Assembly: GCA_016284305.1 (NCBI GenBank)
Contig: JAEEON010000026.1
Coordinates: 1 to 64,000, forward strand
Source of the DNA: Bacteroidales bacterium
GTDB taxonomy: Bacteria; Bacteroidota; Bacteroidia; Bacteroidales; F082
DNA: 64,000 nucleotides
Direction: 5' to 3'
Of this stretch, positions 38,801 to 46,378 are shown piece after piece. The notes under the pieces were generated by a model. The model did no database searches. It saw only the letters and a list, made by a program, of their open reading frames with translations, and was not told where the DNA came from. The position numbers and the translations under genes are program-made. Position 1 is the first letter of the stretch. Each line of letters opens with the position of its first letter.

Positions 38801-41135
38801 TCTGGGTGAAGTTGGCGACATAGGTTGCTGATGCTGTGACATTGAAAGTATAAGTGGCATTGGTGGAGACCGTTGAGCCGTTCTTAGTCCAATTGACAAA
38901 CTGATATCCCGAAGCTGCCGTGGCCGTCAAGGTGCAGCTTGTACCAGAAGCATAAGTACCTGCACCGGTTACTGTACCACCAGCCGTTGGATTAGCGGAA
39001 GCCGTCACGGTGTAGTTGGTCGTGGTGCCGCCACCGCCGCCCACCGTGATGGTACCGAGATAGGTCACCTTGTTATAGCCAAAGACACAAAGGGTAAGAT
39101 CGCCGCTGTTGTTGCCTGGAGCGGTTAAGGTGATGGTAGCCTTGTTGTTTGCCACTGTGGCTCTACCCAGGATTTGGTGACTGGCGTTGGTGATAGTAGC
39201 CAAAGCACCATTGCCGTTGGTTACGTTGACCGTGTAGGATGTCGCATCGGATTGGATGGTGCCGGCATGGGTCACCGTCATGGCCTGAGGGGTCTTAGTA
39301 CGAAGCATCAGCGAGGGATCGCCGTAGATAATCCACGCTTGATAGGTGCCCACGGAAGCCTGGCCATTAGAACCAGTGGTGCCGTATTGGTCGAACATCT
39401 TCAACATACCATTGACTGAAGTACCAGCCAAGGTATGCTTGATATTGCTGCTATAGCTCTCCACAAGGATATCGACCATCTCGTCCTGGGCATACATCGG
39501 CGGCAGCCAAGGCTGTGAGATATAAGAGAAAGCGCCACCGACAGCACCGGTAGGTGTCAAGTCAGAGCTGCTGTAAGTGGCATGCATCCAAGCCTCGGCA
39601 AAGCAGTCGTTCTTCTGACCGATGGTGTAATTGCTACCATAAGAAGTTTCTGTGTTGTCATATTTACCCACCAAACAAGCGACCGACCAGATGAAAGGCA
39701 ACTTGTTTTTGTTGGTCAGTTGGTTGACATGGGTGTTGCTATAGTAGGCGACGCCCCACATTTGGTTATTACCGTGATTGCAGTAATTGACGATGCCGAC
39801 GCCACTATTGATGTGGTTGCTAATCGACGTAGCCGTTCCCGTGTAGCCCGAGAGATTCTCATAATCCTGATACACCGTGCTATAGCCAAAGTTAAGAAGA
39901 TCGGTGCGGATTTTGTCGATATGCTGATAGTCGTCTTCGTTGTTGTGTCCAGCGGCACCTTCCTTACGGCCGATACCATCGCCCACCTTGAGCCAGGTAT
40001 CGGATGCGGTCATGTCACGTTCATAATAGATGGAACGATTGACTTGAGTAGTGACTTGCGCTGCAGTTTGTGCAGAGAAACGACCGATGAAGATATCATT
40101 GTAATAGTCGTTACCGACGATTTGTCCATAGGCGTTGTCGCCAAGGCCCGAGTAACTGGATCCACCGCCTGAATAGGAGTAACCGGGGATCTGAGCCACA
40201 TCGCCGACAAGCAACACGTGGGCGAGGTTAGGGTTAGCGTTATACTGGTTCTTGATATAGGTCTGGATGGCCGAATAGGTGGAACCAGCGGTACTTTTGT
40301 TGACGATGGTGGTGTTGATGCCGCGGGTTCTCTTCCAATTGACGAAATCGGTCATGTAGCTGTTGAAGTTGTCGTAGCAGATGATGAGCAGGTCACCTTC
40401 TTCGCTAATGGGCGAATATTTGGCTGTTGCTGCATCGTAGTTGATGAAGTGGTTAGAGTACACATTCTTGAATTCTGGGTCGATTTTCATGGTGCTACCA
40501 CGTTGTGTCTCCATCATATTCTCTCCACCAAGGCCTTCCTTCACCATCTCGACAGTGATGTCGTAATACACTCTAAGGGTCTTGGTGACAGGGTTGTAGG
40601 CAAAAGGCTTGACCACCATATTCTGACCACGGAAGTCGCGAAGGATATAAGGTTCGTACAGGCCGACGTTCTTTTCAGGGAAGAAGGCGTCATTGGAATA
40701 GCATTCACCATAAGTATAAGGGACGCTTTGAGGGTCGATCTGACGGCTGATTTGGCCCTTTGACGGGGCTATGTCGATACCCTCGAAATCCATATATTGA
40801 GCCTCTATAACTTTGATGCCCATTCGAGCCTTATCGCCAATGATGGCGGGGATGCCAATCATGGGCATATCTGGTTCACCTTCTTGCGCCGTGCTGACGG
40901 CCTTGGGAACCGTGATGACCCATGCCTCACCACGTGGAGTGTTGACCGCTGTGGTATAAAAACCAGGCACTTTGACGTTCACCTTGATGCTATTGTCAGA
41001 TGAGGAGATAAGTTGGGTTTGGAAAGTAGCGGGAGCACCACCGAGGACCTTGTTCCACTGTGGCTTCACCTGCTCTTGAGCAAATGCCATCGAACTGATG
41101 ACAAAAAGCATTAAAAAAAGTAAGTGCTTCTTCAT
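35802..41135 (-). CDS. gingipain-like C25 cysteine protease with long adhesin tail and T9SS signal
   Basis: This 1,777-aa secreted protease has a signal peptide ending MAFAQ, a prodomain (about 20-240) and a C25 domain (about 245-620). His454 (NYCNHGNNQMWG) and Cys487 (FIWSVACLVG) are the catalytic pair; their 33-residue spacing equals that of RgpB His211/Cys244. The tail holds InlB-like B repeats (NPTAGGTVTGAGTY, four copies), two YLPTYAYYNYS modules (about 787-955 and 1207-1378), a cleaved-adhesin domain (about 1455-1630, ending AIRHFNCTDQFYLNVDD) and a type A T9SS sorting domain (last 75 residues, SLYPNPVSRGQNF). It probably digests protein at the cell surface. Arg or Lys specificity cannot be read from the sequence. 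Confidence 0.95.
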   Translation of the reverse strand: MKKHLLFLMLFVISSMAFAQEQVKPQWNKVLGGAPATFQTQLISSSDNSIKVNVKVPGFYTTAVNTPRGEAWVITVPKAVSTAQEGEPDMPMIGIPAIIGDKARMGIKVIEAQYMDFEGIDIAPSKGQISRQIDPQSVPYTYGECYSNDAFFPEKNVGLYEPYILRDFRGQNMVVKPFAYNPVTKTLRVYYDITVEMVKEGLGGENMMETQRGSTMKIDPEFKNVYSNHFINYDAATAKYSPISEEGDLLIICYDNFNSYMTDFVNWKRTRGINTTIVNKSTAGSTYSAIQTYIKNQYNANPNLAHVLLVGDVAQIPGYSYSGGGSSYSGLGDNAYGQIVGNDYYNDIFIGRFSAQTAAQVTTQVNRSIYYERDMTASDTWLKVGDGIGRKEGAAGHNNEDDYQHIDKIRTDLLNFGYSTVYQDYENLSGYTGTATSISNHINSGVGIVNYCNHGNNQMWGVAYYSNTHVNQLTNKNKLPFIWSVACLVGKYDNTETSYGSNYTIGQKNDCFAEAWMHATYSSSDLTPTGAVGGAFSYISQPWLPPMYAQDEMVDILVESYSSNIKHTLAGTSVNGMLKMFDQYGTTGSNGQASVGTYQAWIIYGDPSLMLRTKTPQAMTVTHAGTIQSDATSYTVNVTNGNGALATITNASHQILGRATVANNKATITLTAPGNNSGDLTLCVFGYNKVTYLGTITVGGGGGTTTNYTVTASANPTAGGTVTGAGTYASGTSCTLTATAASGYQFVNWTKNGSTVSTNATYTFNVTASATYVANFTQIPSGGGTSGDVTIGSGTSTNAYLPTYAYYNYSLTEQIYTAAELGGAGTITAIAFKVSNSKSTTRTVDLYMKTTTKTAFSSKTGWESLAASNKVYSGSVTFNASGWTTITLSNPFVYDGTSNLIIGMDDNTGSYVSSSSSPQFYVYSTGANRALRIYNDNTNYNPASPTSYSGTYVTSNNQILLTKTTSGGGTVNNYTITATANPTAGGSVTGAGTYQQGSTVTLKATAATGYTFSKWTKNGTQVSTNANYSFTATADGAYVAVFTLNSYNVTATANPTAGGTITGAGTYNHGSTATLTATAKSGYEFVNWTKNGTQVSTNATYSFNVTSAASLVANFSQQVVTTYYDVTVAPVSNGTITASKTSATAGETITLTATPASGCSFVQWIVYKTGDVTNTINVANNHFTMPAYNVTVAALFQPNASSGSSTSLTVGSGSSTNAYLPTYAYYKYSFTEQIYTAAEIGQAGTITAVAFQVSNAKSTTRTLDVYMKTTTKTAFTSKTGWESLSASNKVFSGSVSFNASGWTIITLNTPFVYNGTSNLVIGVDDNTGSYVSSSSNSPKFYVYSTGANRAMRIYSDNTNYNPASPSSYSGTYITSNNQLGLVMAGTASGNTETLTVTPNNLTGFNYVYGSGPSQVQSFAVIGADLSGNVTVTAPTNYEISTTPNGNFGNTVTLTGNRDRGTQTWGFEGTMNNWTTIDADGDGHNWQLASVLMSGYSINAHGGSDMLSSESYNSSTGALTPDNWLVSPQVPLGGTFTMYACAQDANYAAEHFGVFVSTTSNTNTNSFTKLNEWTLSSKSGGDRAQGNWYQCTVDLGAYAGQNGYIAVRHFNCTDQFYLNVDDFTLTYSDTPATPDPTPSTGIEFLTANVYVRLKSGLSQGSYNNKTLTVTTGTATATVTLSGTVSGRAFVPEEMVMDEENSFSLYPNPVSRGQNFHMEIPATLDLNEAQVEIYNALGALVHSEQYHGNEIHNTFAAGVYTIRVSDAKGTVYHSKLVVR
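37002..37515 (-). repeat. intragenic repeat, copy B of the YLPTYAYY module
   Basis: This segment is highly similar at DNA level to 38262-38775. It encodes one additional residue relative to that copy (an extra Asn near SSSSNSPKF). A diverged third copy is in the giant protein at about 8140-8640. Confidence 0.8.
38262..38775 (-). repeat. intragenic repeat, copy A of the YLPTYAYY module
   Basis: This is the partner of 37002-37515, about 1,260 bases away in the same gene and same orientation. Such a repeat allows slippage or recombination that would delete or duplicate the intervening B repeats. Confidence 0.8.
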
Positions 41136-41167
41136 AATAGATAAGTTTTAGGGGTTATTGCGTGTTG

Positions 41168-41175
41168 CAAATATA
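41168..41175 (-). promoter_or_regulatory. -7 box of the C25 protease gene
   Basis: The minus strand reads TATATTTG 32 bases before ATG 41135. Confidence 0.5.
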
Positions 41176-41263
41176 AGAAAAAGCATACTTTTTATAAAAT
41201 TCTTTAACTAAATGTCAACGCTGTTGATATTTAGAAAGATTCCAAATAAATCTGTTGGATAAT

Positions 41264-42214
41264 TTATAAAAGATTATTAATCAATACATTATGATTAATA
41301 ATGCTTAATTCATCCTTAGTTTGTCGCTCAAGGTCTTTAAATTTTTTATACGCCTCGCTTTCAGGGAAGAGAGGTTTATGATGAAGCATCTGCTTGAGTT
41401 CAGCAGCCTTTTTCATGGCAGGTTTCTGGGAGGGGTTGACGGCGAAGTCAACAAATTTCTCGAAGATATAGCGTACCGCTTGGTCGGTAGGATGAATCAT
41501 GTCCTCCTTGTAGAAACGATAATCGCGAAGTTCATCGAGGAGGATCTCATATGCGGGAAAGTAGTGTGCGTTGACGAAGGTCTTGCACAATTGATCCACC
41601 GCCAGTAGCAGGGCTGCCTTGCTCAGCTGGTTCTCGTGGAGACCGTCTTTGAGATGACGGAGGGGGGAAACGGTGAAGATGAACTGCTTATCTGGGAAGG
41701 TCTTCAGCAGCTCAGAGAGCACTGCCACCGTGGTGGGTGTGTCGAGAAACACTCTATCGAACCGATTGGCGGGCAGTTTATGGCAATTGGACACAACTTG
41801 GAGTGTGTCGAGCCTTCGGAACGCCCAGGACGTACCCAAGCTGATGATGATCCAGTGGGAGTCTTTGAAGTGCTGATGGGCTTCAGCAAGACTCTGGTTG
41901 ACATGGTTCAGCAGGGACTCTTGGGTAGGGTTCCAGAAAGCTGTATTATGGTAAAAGGTACAGTAGTAGCCCTCTCCCACTTGGATCACCTCATCCGTTG
42001 TGAAAGGTTTCCCTTCGTGAAGCCGAAAGATGCTTTGGGCGATGCTGACAGGGTTATAGAGCACGCCGAAGGGGTTTACTTGAGCGTTGAAGCCGAGGCC
42101 TTTGCACAGACACCCAATCTCGTCTGCGAAGCAGGAGCCCAAGAAGAGCAGGCCATCGCCATAGACGATGGTTTGATTCATTGGAGTGATATTGAGCGGG
42201 GTGGTTAGTTCCAT
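41264..42214 (-). CDS. GSCFA family protein
   Basis: This 316-aa protein has the family-naming motif GSCFA at about residues 26-30 (LLFLGSCFADEIG), followed by NPFGVLYNPVSI and LGTSWAF. GSCFA proteins resemble SGNH/GDSL hydrolases; the Ser of GSCFA may be the nucleophile, with DxxxHP (KEDMIHPT) near the C-terminus as partner. There is no signal peptide, so it is predicted cytoplasmic. Substrate unknown. It follows trxB by 68 bases on the same strand, with a GC-rich hairpin in the gap. Confidence 0.92.
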   Translation of the reverse strand: MELTTPLNITPMNQTIVYGDGLLFLGSCFADEIGCLCKGLGFNAQVNPFGVLYNPVSIAQSIFRLHEGKPFTTDEVIQVGEGYYCTFYHNTAFWNPTQESLLNHVNQSLAEAHQHFKDSHWIIISLGTSWAFRRLDTLQVVSNCHKLPANRFDRVFLDTPTTVAVLSELLKTFPDKQFIFTVSPLRHLKDGLHENQLSKAALLLAVDQLCKTFVNAHYFPAYEILLDELRDYRFYKEDMIHPTDQAVRYIFEKFVDFAVNPSQKPAMKKAAELKQMLHHKPLFPESEAYKKFKDLERQTKDELSIINHNVLINNLL

Positions 42215-42234
42215 AGGGTCGAGTCTGATTACGC

Positions 42235-42281
42235 CCTCACCCCCCGACCCCCTCTCCCGATGGGCGAGGGGGAGGGTGAGG
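42235..42281. repeat. C/G-rich interrupted palindrome between trxB and the GSCFA gene
   Basis: Arms CCTCACCC (42235-42242) and GGGTGAGG (42274-42281), with inner arms CCCCCTC (42248-42254) and GAGGGGG (42266-42272), fold into a long hairpin. The strand asymmetry (C-rich then G-rich) is typical of dispersed intergenic repeats. Confidence 0.75.
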
Positions 42282-42282
42282 T

Positions 42283-43224
42283 TTATTTATTTGCGATAAG
42301 GAACCGCTCCACTTCGATGCCGGCCATAGCGCCTGTTCCGGCGGCTACGATAGCTTGGCGGTAGATGCGGTCCTGGCAGTCGCCACAGGCGAAGATGCCT
42401 TCCACGTTGGTCGCAGTGGATTTCGGCTTGGTGATAATATAGCCTTCCTCATCCATATCGAGGACACCTTTGAACGGCTCAGTGTTAGGCGTATGTCCAA
42501 TAGCCTCGAAGAAGCCATCCACATAGATGGTGCGTTCCTCTTTGGTGTCGCTATGGTAAAGCACGGCGCCTTTCAGTTTTTTCATGAAGCCATTCTGCTC
42601 ACCGAAGAGCTCTTTGGTCTGATGTTTCCAGAGCACCTCGATATTGGGAGTGTTAAGCACCCGATGCTGCATGGCTTTGGAGGCGCGCAGCACGTCGCGA
42701 CGGACGATGAGATAGACTTTGTTGCAGAGTTTGGCGAGATAGGTGGCATCTTCGCAAGCGGTATCGCCGCCACCTACCACGGCGACGTCTTTACCTTTAT
42801 AGAAGAAACCGTCGCAAGTGGCACAAGCGGAGACGCCGCCACCTTTGAATTCCTCTTCGGTGGGCAGTCCAAGATAACGTGCGGAGGCACCGGTAGAGAC
42901 GATGATGCTATCGGCAAGGAGTTCACCGTCATATTCGGTAGTCACCCTGAAAGGTCGCTGCGAAGCGTCGATGGAGGTGACCTCACCCATGCGGATCTCT
43001 GCACCGAAACGTTCGGCCTGTTGGCGTATTTCTTCCATCATATCGGGGCCATTGATGCCCTTTGGATAACCTGGAAAGTTTTCAATTTCAGTGGTTTGAG
43101 TAAGTTGTCCTCCCGGTTGGATGCCTTCATAGACAACGGTCTTGATGTCGGCGCGACAAGTATAGATAGCCGCGGTGTAGCCTGCTGGGCCAGAGCCGAT
43201 AATCAAACATTCAATGTGTTCCAT
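42283..43224 (-). CDS. trxB: thioredoxin-disulfide reductase
   Basis: This 313-aa flavoprotein reduces thioredoxin with NADPH in the cytoplasm. FAD site GSGPAGYTAAIY (10-21), redox-active CATC (Cys134, Cys137) and NADPH site VVGGGDTACEDA are intact, and the C-terminal FAD motif GIFACGDCQD is present. Length is normal. It has its own promoter, divergent from the tRNA-Pro gene, and is followed on the same strand by the GSCFA gene. Confidence 0.97.
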   Translation of the reverse strand: MEHIECLIIGSGPAGYTAAIYTCRADIKTVVYEGIQPGGQLTQTTEIENFPGYPKGINGPDMMEEIRQQAERFGAEIRMGEVTSIDASQRPFRVTTEYDGELLADSIIVSTGASARYLGLPTEEEFKGGGVSACATCDGFFYKGKDVAVVGGGDTACEDATYLAKLCNKVYLIVRRDVLRASKAMQHRVLNTPNIEVLWKHQTKELFGEQNGFMKKLKGAVLYHSDTKEERTIYVDGFFEAIGHTPNTEPFKGVLDMDEEGYIITKPKSTATNVEGIFACGDCQDRIYRQAIVAAGTGAMAGIEVERFLIANK

Positions 43225-43274
43225 TATTATAGATTTTAGTAGTTAGAAGACGGAAGTAAGAAGATATTTCTTTG

Positions 43275-43282
43275 CAAAAATA
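43275..43282 (-). promoter_or_regulatory. -7 box of trxB
   Basis: The minus strand reads TATTTTTG about 50 bases before ATG 43224. Confidence 0.5.
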
Positions 43283-43325
43283 TCATTTTTTTCGCAAAAA
43301 AGCATGCTAATTCAAAAAACCTTTT

Positions 43326-43333
43326 TATCTTTG
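43326..43333 (+). promoter_or_regulatory. -7 box of the tRNA-Pro gene
   Basis: TATCTTTG ends 16 bases before the first base of the mature tRNA. Confidence 0.6.
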
Positions 43334-43349
43334 CAGCCGCAAATGCAAT

Positions 43350-43423
43350 CGGGGTGTGGTGCAGTTGGCTAGCATTCTTGCATGGGGTGCAAGCGGTCGC
43401 CCGTTCGAGTCGGGCCACTCCGA
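43350..43423 (+). tRNA. tRNA-Pro (anticodon GGG)
   Basis: The sequence folds as a 74-base cloverleaf. The acceptor stem CGGGGTG pairs with CACTCCG with one G-T pair. The anticodon stem CTTGC/GCAAG holds the loop ATGGGGT, giving anticodon GGG for Pro codon CCC. The T arm GCCCG-TTCGAGT-CGGGC is perfect. The 3' CCA is not encoded. Its own promoter box and a terminator palindrome flank it, so it is a single-gene transcript. Confidence 0.95.
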
Positions 43424-43428
43424 CGATC

Positions 43429-43460
43429 AAAGGACATCAACTAGTTGATGTCCTTTTTTT
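43429..43460 (+). terminator. terminator of tRNA-Pro
   Basis: A perfect 28-base palindrome (43429-43456) with centre CTAG is followed by a T-run to 43460. It separates the tRNA from the helicase gene. Confidence 0.9.
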
Positions 43461-43501
43461 GCCTCCATACTGCGCTGTGCATGTGTGTAGTTTTTGAGAT
43501 C

Positions 43502-43518
43502 GCGTCTCTTCGAGACGC
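43502..43518. repeat. 7-3-7 hairpin at the helicase 5' end
   Basis: GCGTCTC-TTC-GAGACGC is a perfect 7-bp stem with a 3-base loop. The same layout recurs at 56588-56604 and in the 103-bp array. It lies in the leader if the helicase starts at 43536. Confidence 0.75.
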
Positions 43519-43535
43519 CTGGCAGCGAGAAACAG

Positions 43536-45437
43536 ATGTTTGAGAGTTTGCTGAAACAGTCAGAGCTGCTCCGCAAGGAGTATGAATTCGAGAAGGCAGC
43601 CTACCTCGAAGCAGTGAGGCGCGCCCCGCTGAATGGCGAGGTAGCCGAGGGCGATTGTTGGTATCCGATACGACTGGGAAACACCTCTTACAACATCGCC
43701 AACCAGCTGGTAGTAGATGTGTTTTACGACGGGGCACTTCCTGAAGAGTCGAGCAGCGACTTCGAGCCGGGCAAGATCGTCAACTTCTTCAGCATCGAAA
43801 ACGGACAGATGCGGGTTCTCAACTACAACTGCGTGGTCAGCAGCATCCGCGAATACCGCATGGAGGTGTCGGTAAACAACATGCCCACCATGATGGCCTT
43901 GCAAAACCTTGCCTCAAGGGGCAGCATCGGGGTCCTGCTGGGCATCGACGATTACACTTATCAGGTGATGCAAAGCAGCCTAAGACAGGTTAAGGAACGC
44001 AACGACGAGGACTTCGTCCACCTCCGCAGTGTACTCATCGGTGAGGCACAACCCTCGTTCAGAGACTTACGTCACACATCCATGCCGTGGCTTAATGCCA
44101 GCCAAAACGCTGCCGTGGCCAAGGTGCTCAACGCCCGTGAAACCGCCATCGTGCATGGCCCTCCCGGAACCGGCAAGACCACCACCCTGGTGGAAGCCAT
44201 CAGCGAGACCTTGAAACGTGAGTTACAAGTGCTGGTATGCGCCCCAAGTAATGCTGCCGTCGATTGGATCAGCGAACAGCTCTTTCGCCGAGGCATCCCT
44301 GTACTTCGCATCGGCAATCCATTGAGAATCAACGACGTGATGATGCAGTGCTCCTATGAATACCGCTATGCCAACCATCCCGATTACCTGGAGTTGTTCG
44401 GAGTGCGTTCAGCAATCCGGGAAATCAAGAGCCATCCTAGGCTGGGAGAGAAAGAGCATAACCAGATCCGCAAGCTTCAACATCGCGAGATGGAGTTGGA
44501 GGTGAAGATTCGCGAGGAGCTCTTCGCCAACTCAGGAGTCATTGCCTGCACCCTCATCGGCAGTGCCAACAGGCTGTTGGAGCGACGCCACTTCGGCACC
44601 GTATTCATCGACGAGGCTGCCCAAGCCCTCGAAGCCGCCTGTTGGACCGCCATCCTCAAGGCCGACCGTGTCGTCTTCGCAGGAGACCATCAACAGTTGC
44701 CACCCACGGTGAAATGCAAGGAGGCAGGACACGAAGGCCTGGAACGCACATTGATGCAGAAAGTGGTGAAAAGCAAACCTTCATGTGTCACCCTGTTGGA
44801 TGTGCAATACCGCATGAACCAAGATATCATGGAGTTCTCATCGCGGCATTTCTACCATGGCAAACTTAAGGCTGACCCTTCGGTAGCTGAACGACTCGTC
44901 TCCCCTATCGACAAGCCGCTGATGTGGATCGACACCTCGCTATGCGACTTCGGTGAGCAGCAAAGCCGTAGCCTCAGCCGCAGCAACCATGAAGAAGCCA
45001 AGCTGCTGATGAAAACCCTAATGGACTATGTGAAGCTCATCGGCATGGAACATCTACTGCGGGAACAAACCGACTTCGGCATCATCTCACCTTACAAAGC
45101 ACAAGTAAGATTGCTTCGCAAATATCTCAGAAACAACAAGATGCTTAAGCCGTTGCGTCATCAAATCTCGGTCAACACCGTCGATGGATTCCAAGGACAA
45201 GAGCGCGATGTGATCCTCATCAGCATGGTGCGCGACAACGAGAGTGGCAACATCGGCTTTCTTAACGATCTTCGCCGAATGAATGTCGCCATCACCAGAG
45301 CCCGGATGAAACTCATCATCTTCGGCAACGCTGAAACCTTGAGCAAGACCAAATTCTATGAGAAACTGGTGGCTTATTTTGAAGATCGAGGAGATTTTGT
45401 CAAGGTAAATTCTTTTCAAGAAACACTTGACAAATGA
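43536..45437 (+). CDS. SF1B (UPF1/IGHMBP2-like) helicase
   Basis: The 633-aa protein has an N-terminal beta-barrel-like region (about 1-190) and a helicase core: HGPPGTGKTTTLVEA (I), VLVCAPSNAAVDWISE (Ia), FIDEAAQALEAA (II), FAGDHQQLPPTV (III), DVQYRMNQDIMEFSS (IV), VDGFQGQERDVILISM (V) and NVAITRARMKLIIFG (VI). UPF1-like helicases move 5' to 3' on RNA or DNA. I prefer ATG 43536 to ATG 43494, because the earlier start would place the 43502-43518 hairpin inside the coding region. Role not known; Bacteroidota often carry such a gene. The next gene starts 44 bases downstream. Confidence 0.9.
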   Translation: MFESLLKQSELLRKEYEFEKAAYLEAVRRAPLNGEVAEGDCWYPIRLGNTSYNIANQLVVDVFYDGALPEESSSDFEPGKIVNFFSIENGQMRVLNYNCVVSSIREYRMEVSVNNMPTMMALQNLASRGSIGVLLGIDDYTYQVMQSSLRQVKERNDEDFVHLRSVLIGEAQPSFRDLRHTSMPWLNASQNAAVAKVLNARETAIVHGPPGTGKTTTLVEAISETLKRELQVLVCAPSNAAVDWISEQLFRRGIPVLRIGNPLRINDVMMQCSYEYRYANHPDYLELFGVRSAIREIKSHPRLGEKEHNQIRKLQHREMELEVKIREELFANSGVIACTLIGSANRLLERRHFGTVFIDEAAQALEAACWTAILKADRVVFAGDHQQLPPTVKCKEAGHEGLERTLMQKVVKSKPSCVTLLDVQYRMNQDIMEFSSRHFYHGKLKADPSVAERLVSPIDKPLMWIDTSLCDFGEQQSRSLSRSNHEEAKLLMKTLMDYVKLIGMEHLLREQTDFGIISPYKAQVRLLRKYLRNNKMLKPLRHQISVNTVDGFQGQERDVILISMVRDNESGNIGFLNDLRRMNVAITRARMKLIIFGNAETLSKTKFYEKLVAYFEDRGDFVKVNSFQETLDK

Positions 45438-45456
45438 AACTATTTTACTAATTTTG
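45427..45456 (+). promoter_or_regulatory. promoter of the receiver-nuclease gene
   Basis: TTG (45427-45429), a 19-base spacer and TAATTTTG (45449-45456) match the Bacteroidota promoter consensus well. The -33 part lies inside the last codons of the helicase gene. The nuclease gene can therefore be transcribed alone. Confidence 0.7.
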
Positions 45457-45481
45457 CAGTAAAATAGACTATATAAACAAA

Positions 45482-46378
45482 ATGAACAGATCCATATTAA
45501 TTATCGAAGAAGATGAACATCAAGCACTAAGCTTACTTACTGCCCTTCGTGACACGATGACTGACTGTGACTTCTCTTACGCTTCCAACGCGAACGACAT
45601 CATGGCCAAAATCATTACTCAATACTATTCCATCGCCATCGTTGACATCCAAATGGATCATTCCAATTTCGATGGTTTTATGGTGATGGATCACATCATT
45701 AACACCAATCCATACACGAAGATCATTGTAGTATCTGACTTCAATAACGAATCCATACAACGAATATCAGAGTATCTCACCAAAGGAAACATCCTAACCA
45801 TAACAGAGAAAAAAACATATCAGACATGGATTCCTGAATTAAGTTCCTTGATTCGTGATTATTTTCAAAAAGACATCAATCCAATAGCCGTACAAATCCT
45901 GGAAGATCTTTACGCTCAGGCGAAAAACGAGACAAATATCCACAAAAAAGGCAGGATGTTCGAAGAGTTTGTGGTAGGGCTGTTTCGGCAAATGGGATTC
46001 ATCCATATTGATACACGCATTCACGATAAAGCCGAGAATGAGATTGACATCATCGTCAGAAACGACCTCACCGATCCATTTTTCAACAAGTTTGGGCGAT
46101 ATGTCTTTGTGGAGTGTAAAAACAGACCTGAAATAGGATTCACAAAGAATGATTTCATCGTGTTCAACAAAAAGGTTTCGTCATCGAATGGCGACAGCAA
46201 CCTTGGCGTTGTATTTACCACAGGTCACATTAGCAGGGCTGTGTATTTGGAGGCCTTGCGGGAATCAGAAAAAGGAGTCAAGATCATCTATTTAGGGTCC
46301 GCTGAGATCACCCGACTCATCCACACACCCAATATGCTCGACGAGTTCAAAGAGATCATTGACCGTCAAGTGGCGTAA
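45482..46378 (+). CDS. response-regulator receiver domain fused to a PD-(D/E)XK (Mrr-like) nuclease
   Basis: This 298-aa cytoplasmic protein has an unusual domain order. Residues 1-125 are a receiver domain: acidic pocket E10/D11, phospho-acceptor D55 (IVDIQMD), S85 and K110. A helical linker leads to residues about 150-260, a restriction-endonuclease-like fold: GRMFEEFVVGLFRQMGF (E161/E162), D189 (NEIDIIV), then E211 and K213 (YVFVECKN). The D-x(n)-ExK set needed for metal-dependent DNA cleavage is complete. So phosphorylation may gate a nuclease; this is inferred. There is no histidine kinase next to it. It has its own promoter and overlaps the 3' end of menA by 13 bases. Confidence 0.85.
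   Translation: MNRSILIIEEDEHQALSLLTALRDTMTDCDFSYASNANDIMAKIITQYYSIAIVDIQMDHSNFDGFMVMDHIINTNPYTKIIVVSDFNNESIQRISEYLTKGNILTITEKKTYQTWIPELSSLIRDYFQKDINPIAVQILEDLYAQAKNETNIHKKGRMFEEFVVGLFRQMGFIHIDTRIHDKAENEIDIIVRNDLTDPFFNKFGRYVFVECKNRPEIGFTKNDFIVFNKKVSSSNGDSNLGVVFTTGHISRAVYLEALRESEKGVKIIYLGSAEITRLIHTPNMLDEFKEIIDRQVA

Noticed and set aside
42235-42281. Rho-independent terminator for trxB
   Set aside because: The T-rich stretch follows the hairpin on the plus strand only, while trxB is transcribed on the minus strand. It is listed as a repeat instead.
43494-46378. A known helicase-nuclease defence system such as Gabija or Zorya
   Set aside because: The helicase is UPF1-like and the nuclease has a receiver domain. 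Neither matches the component set of those systems.
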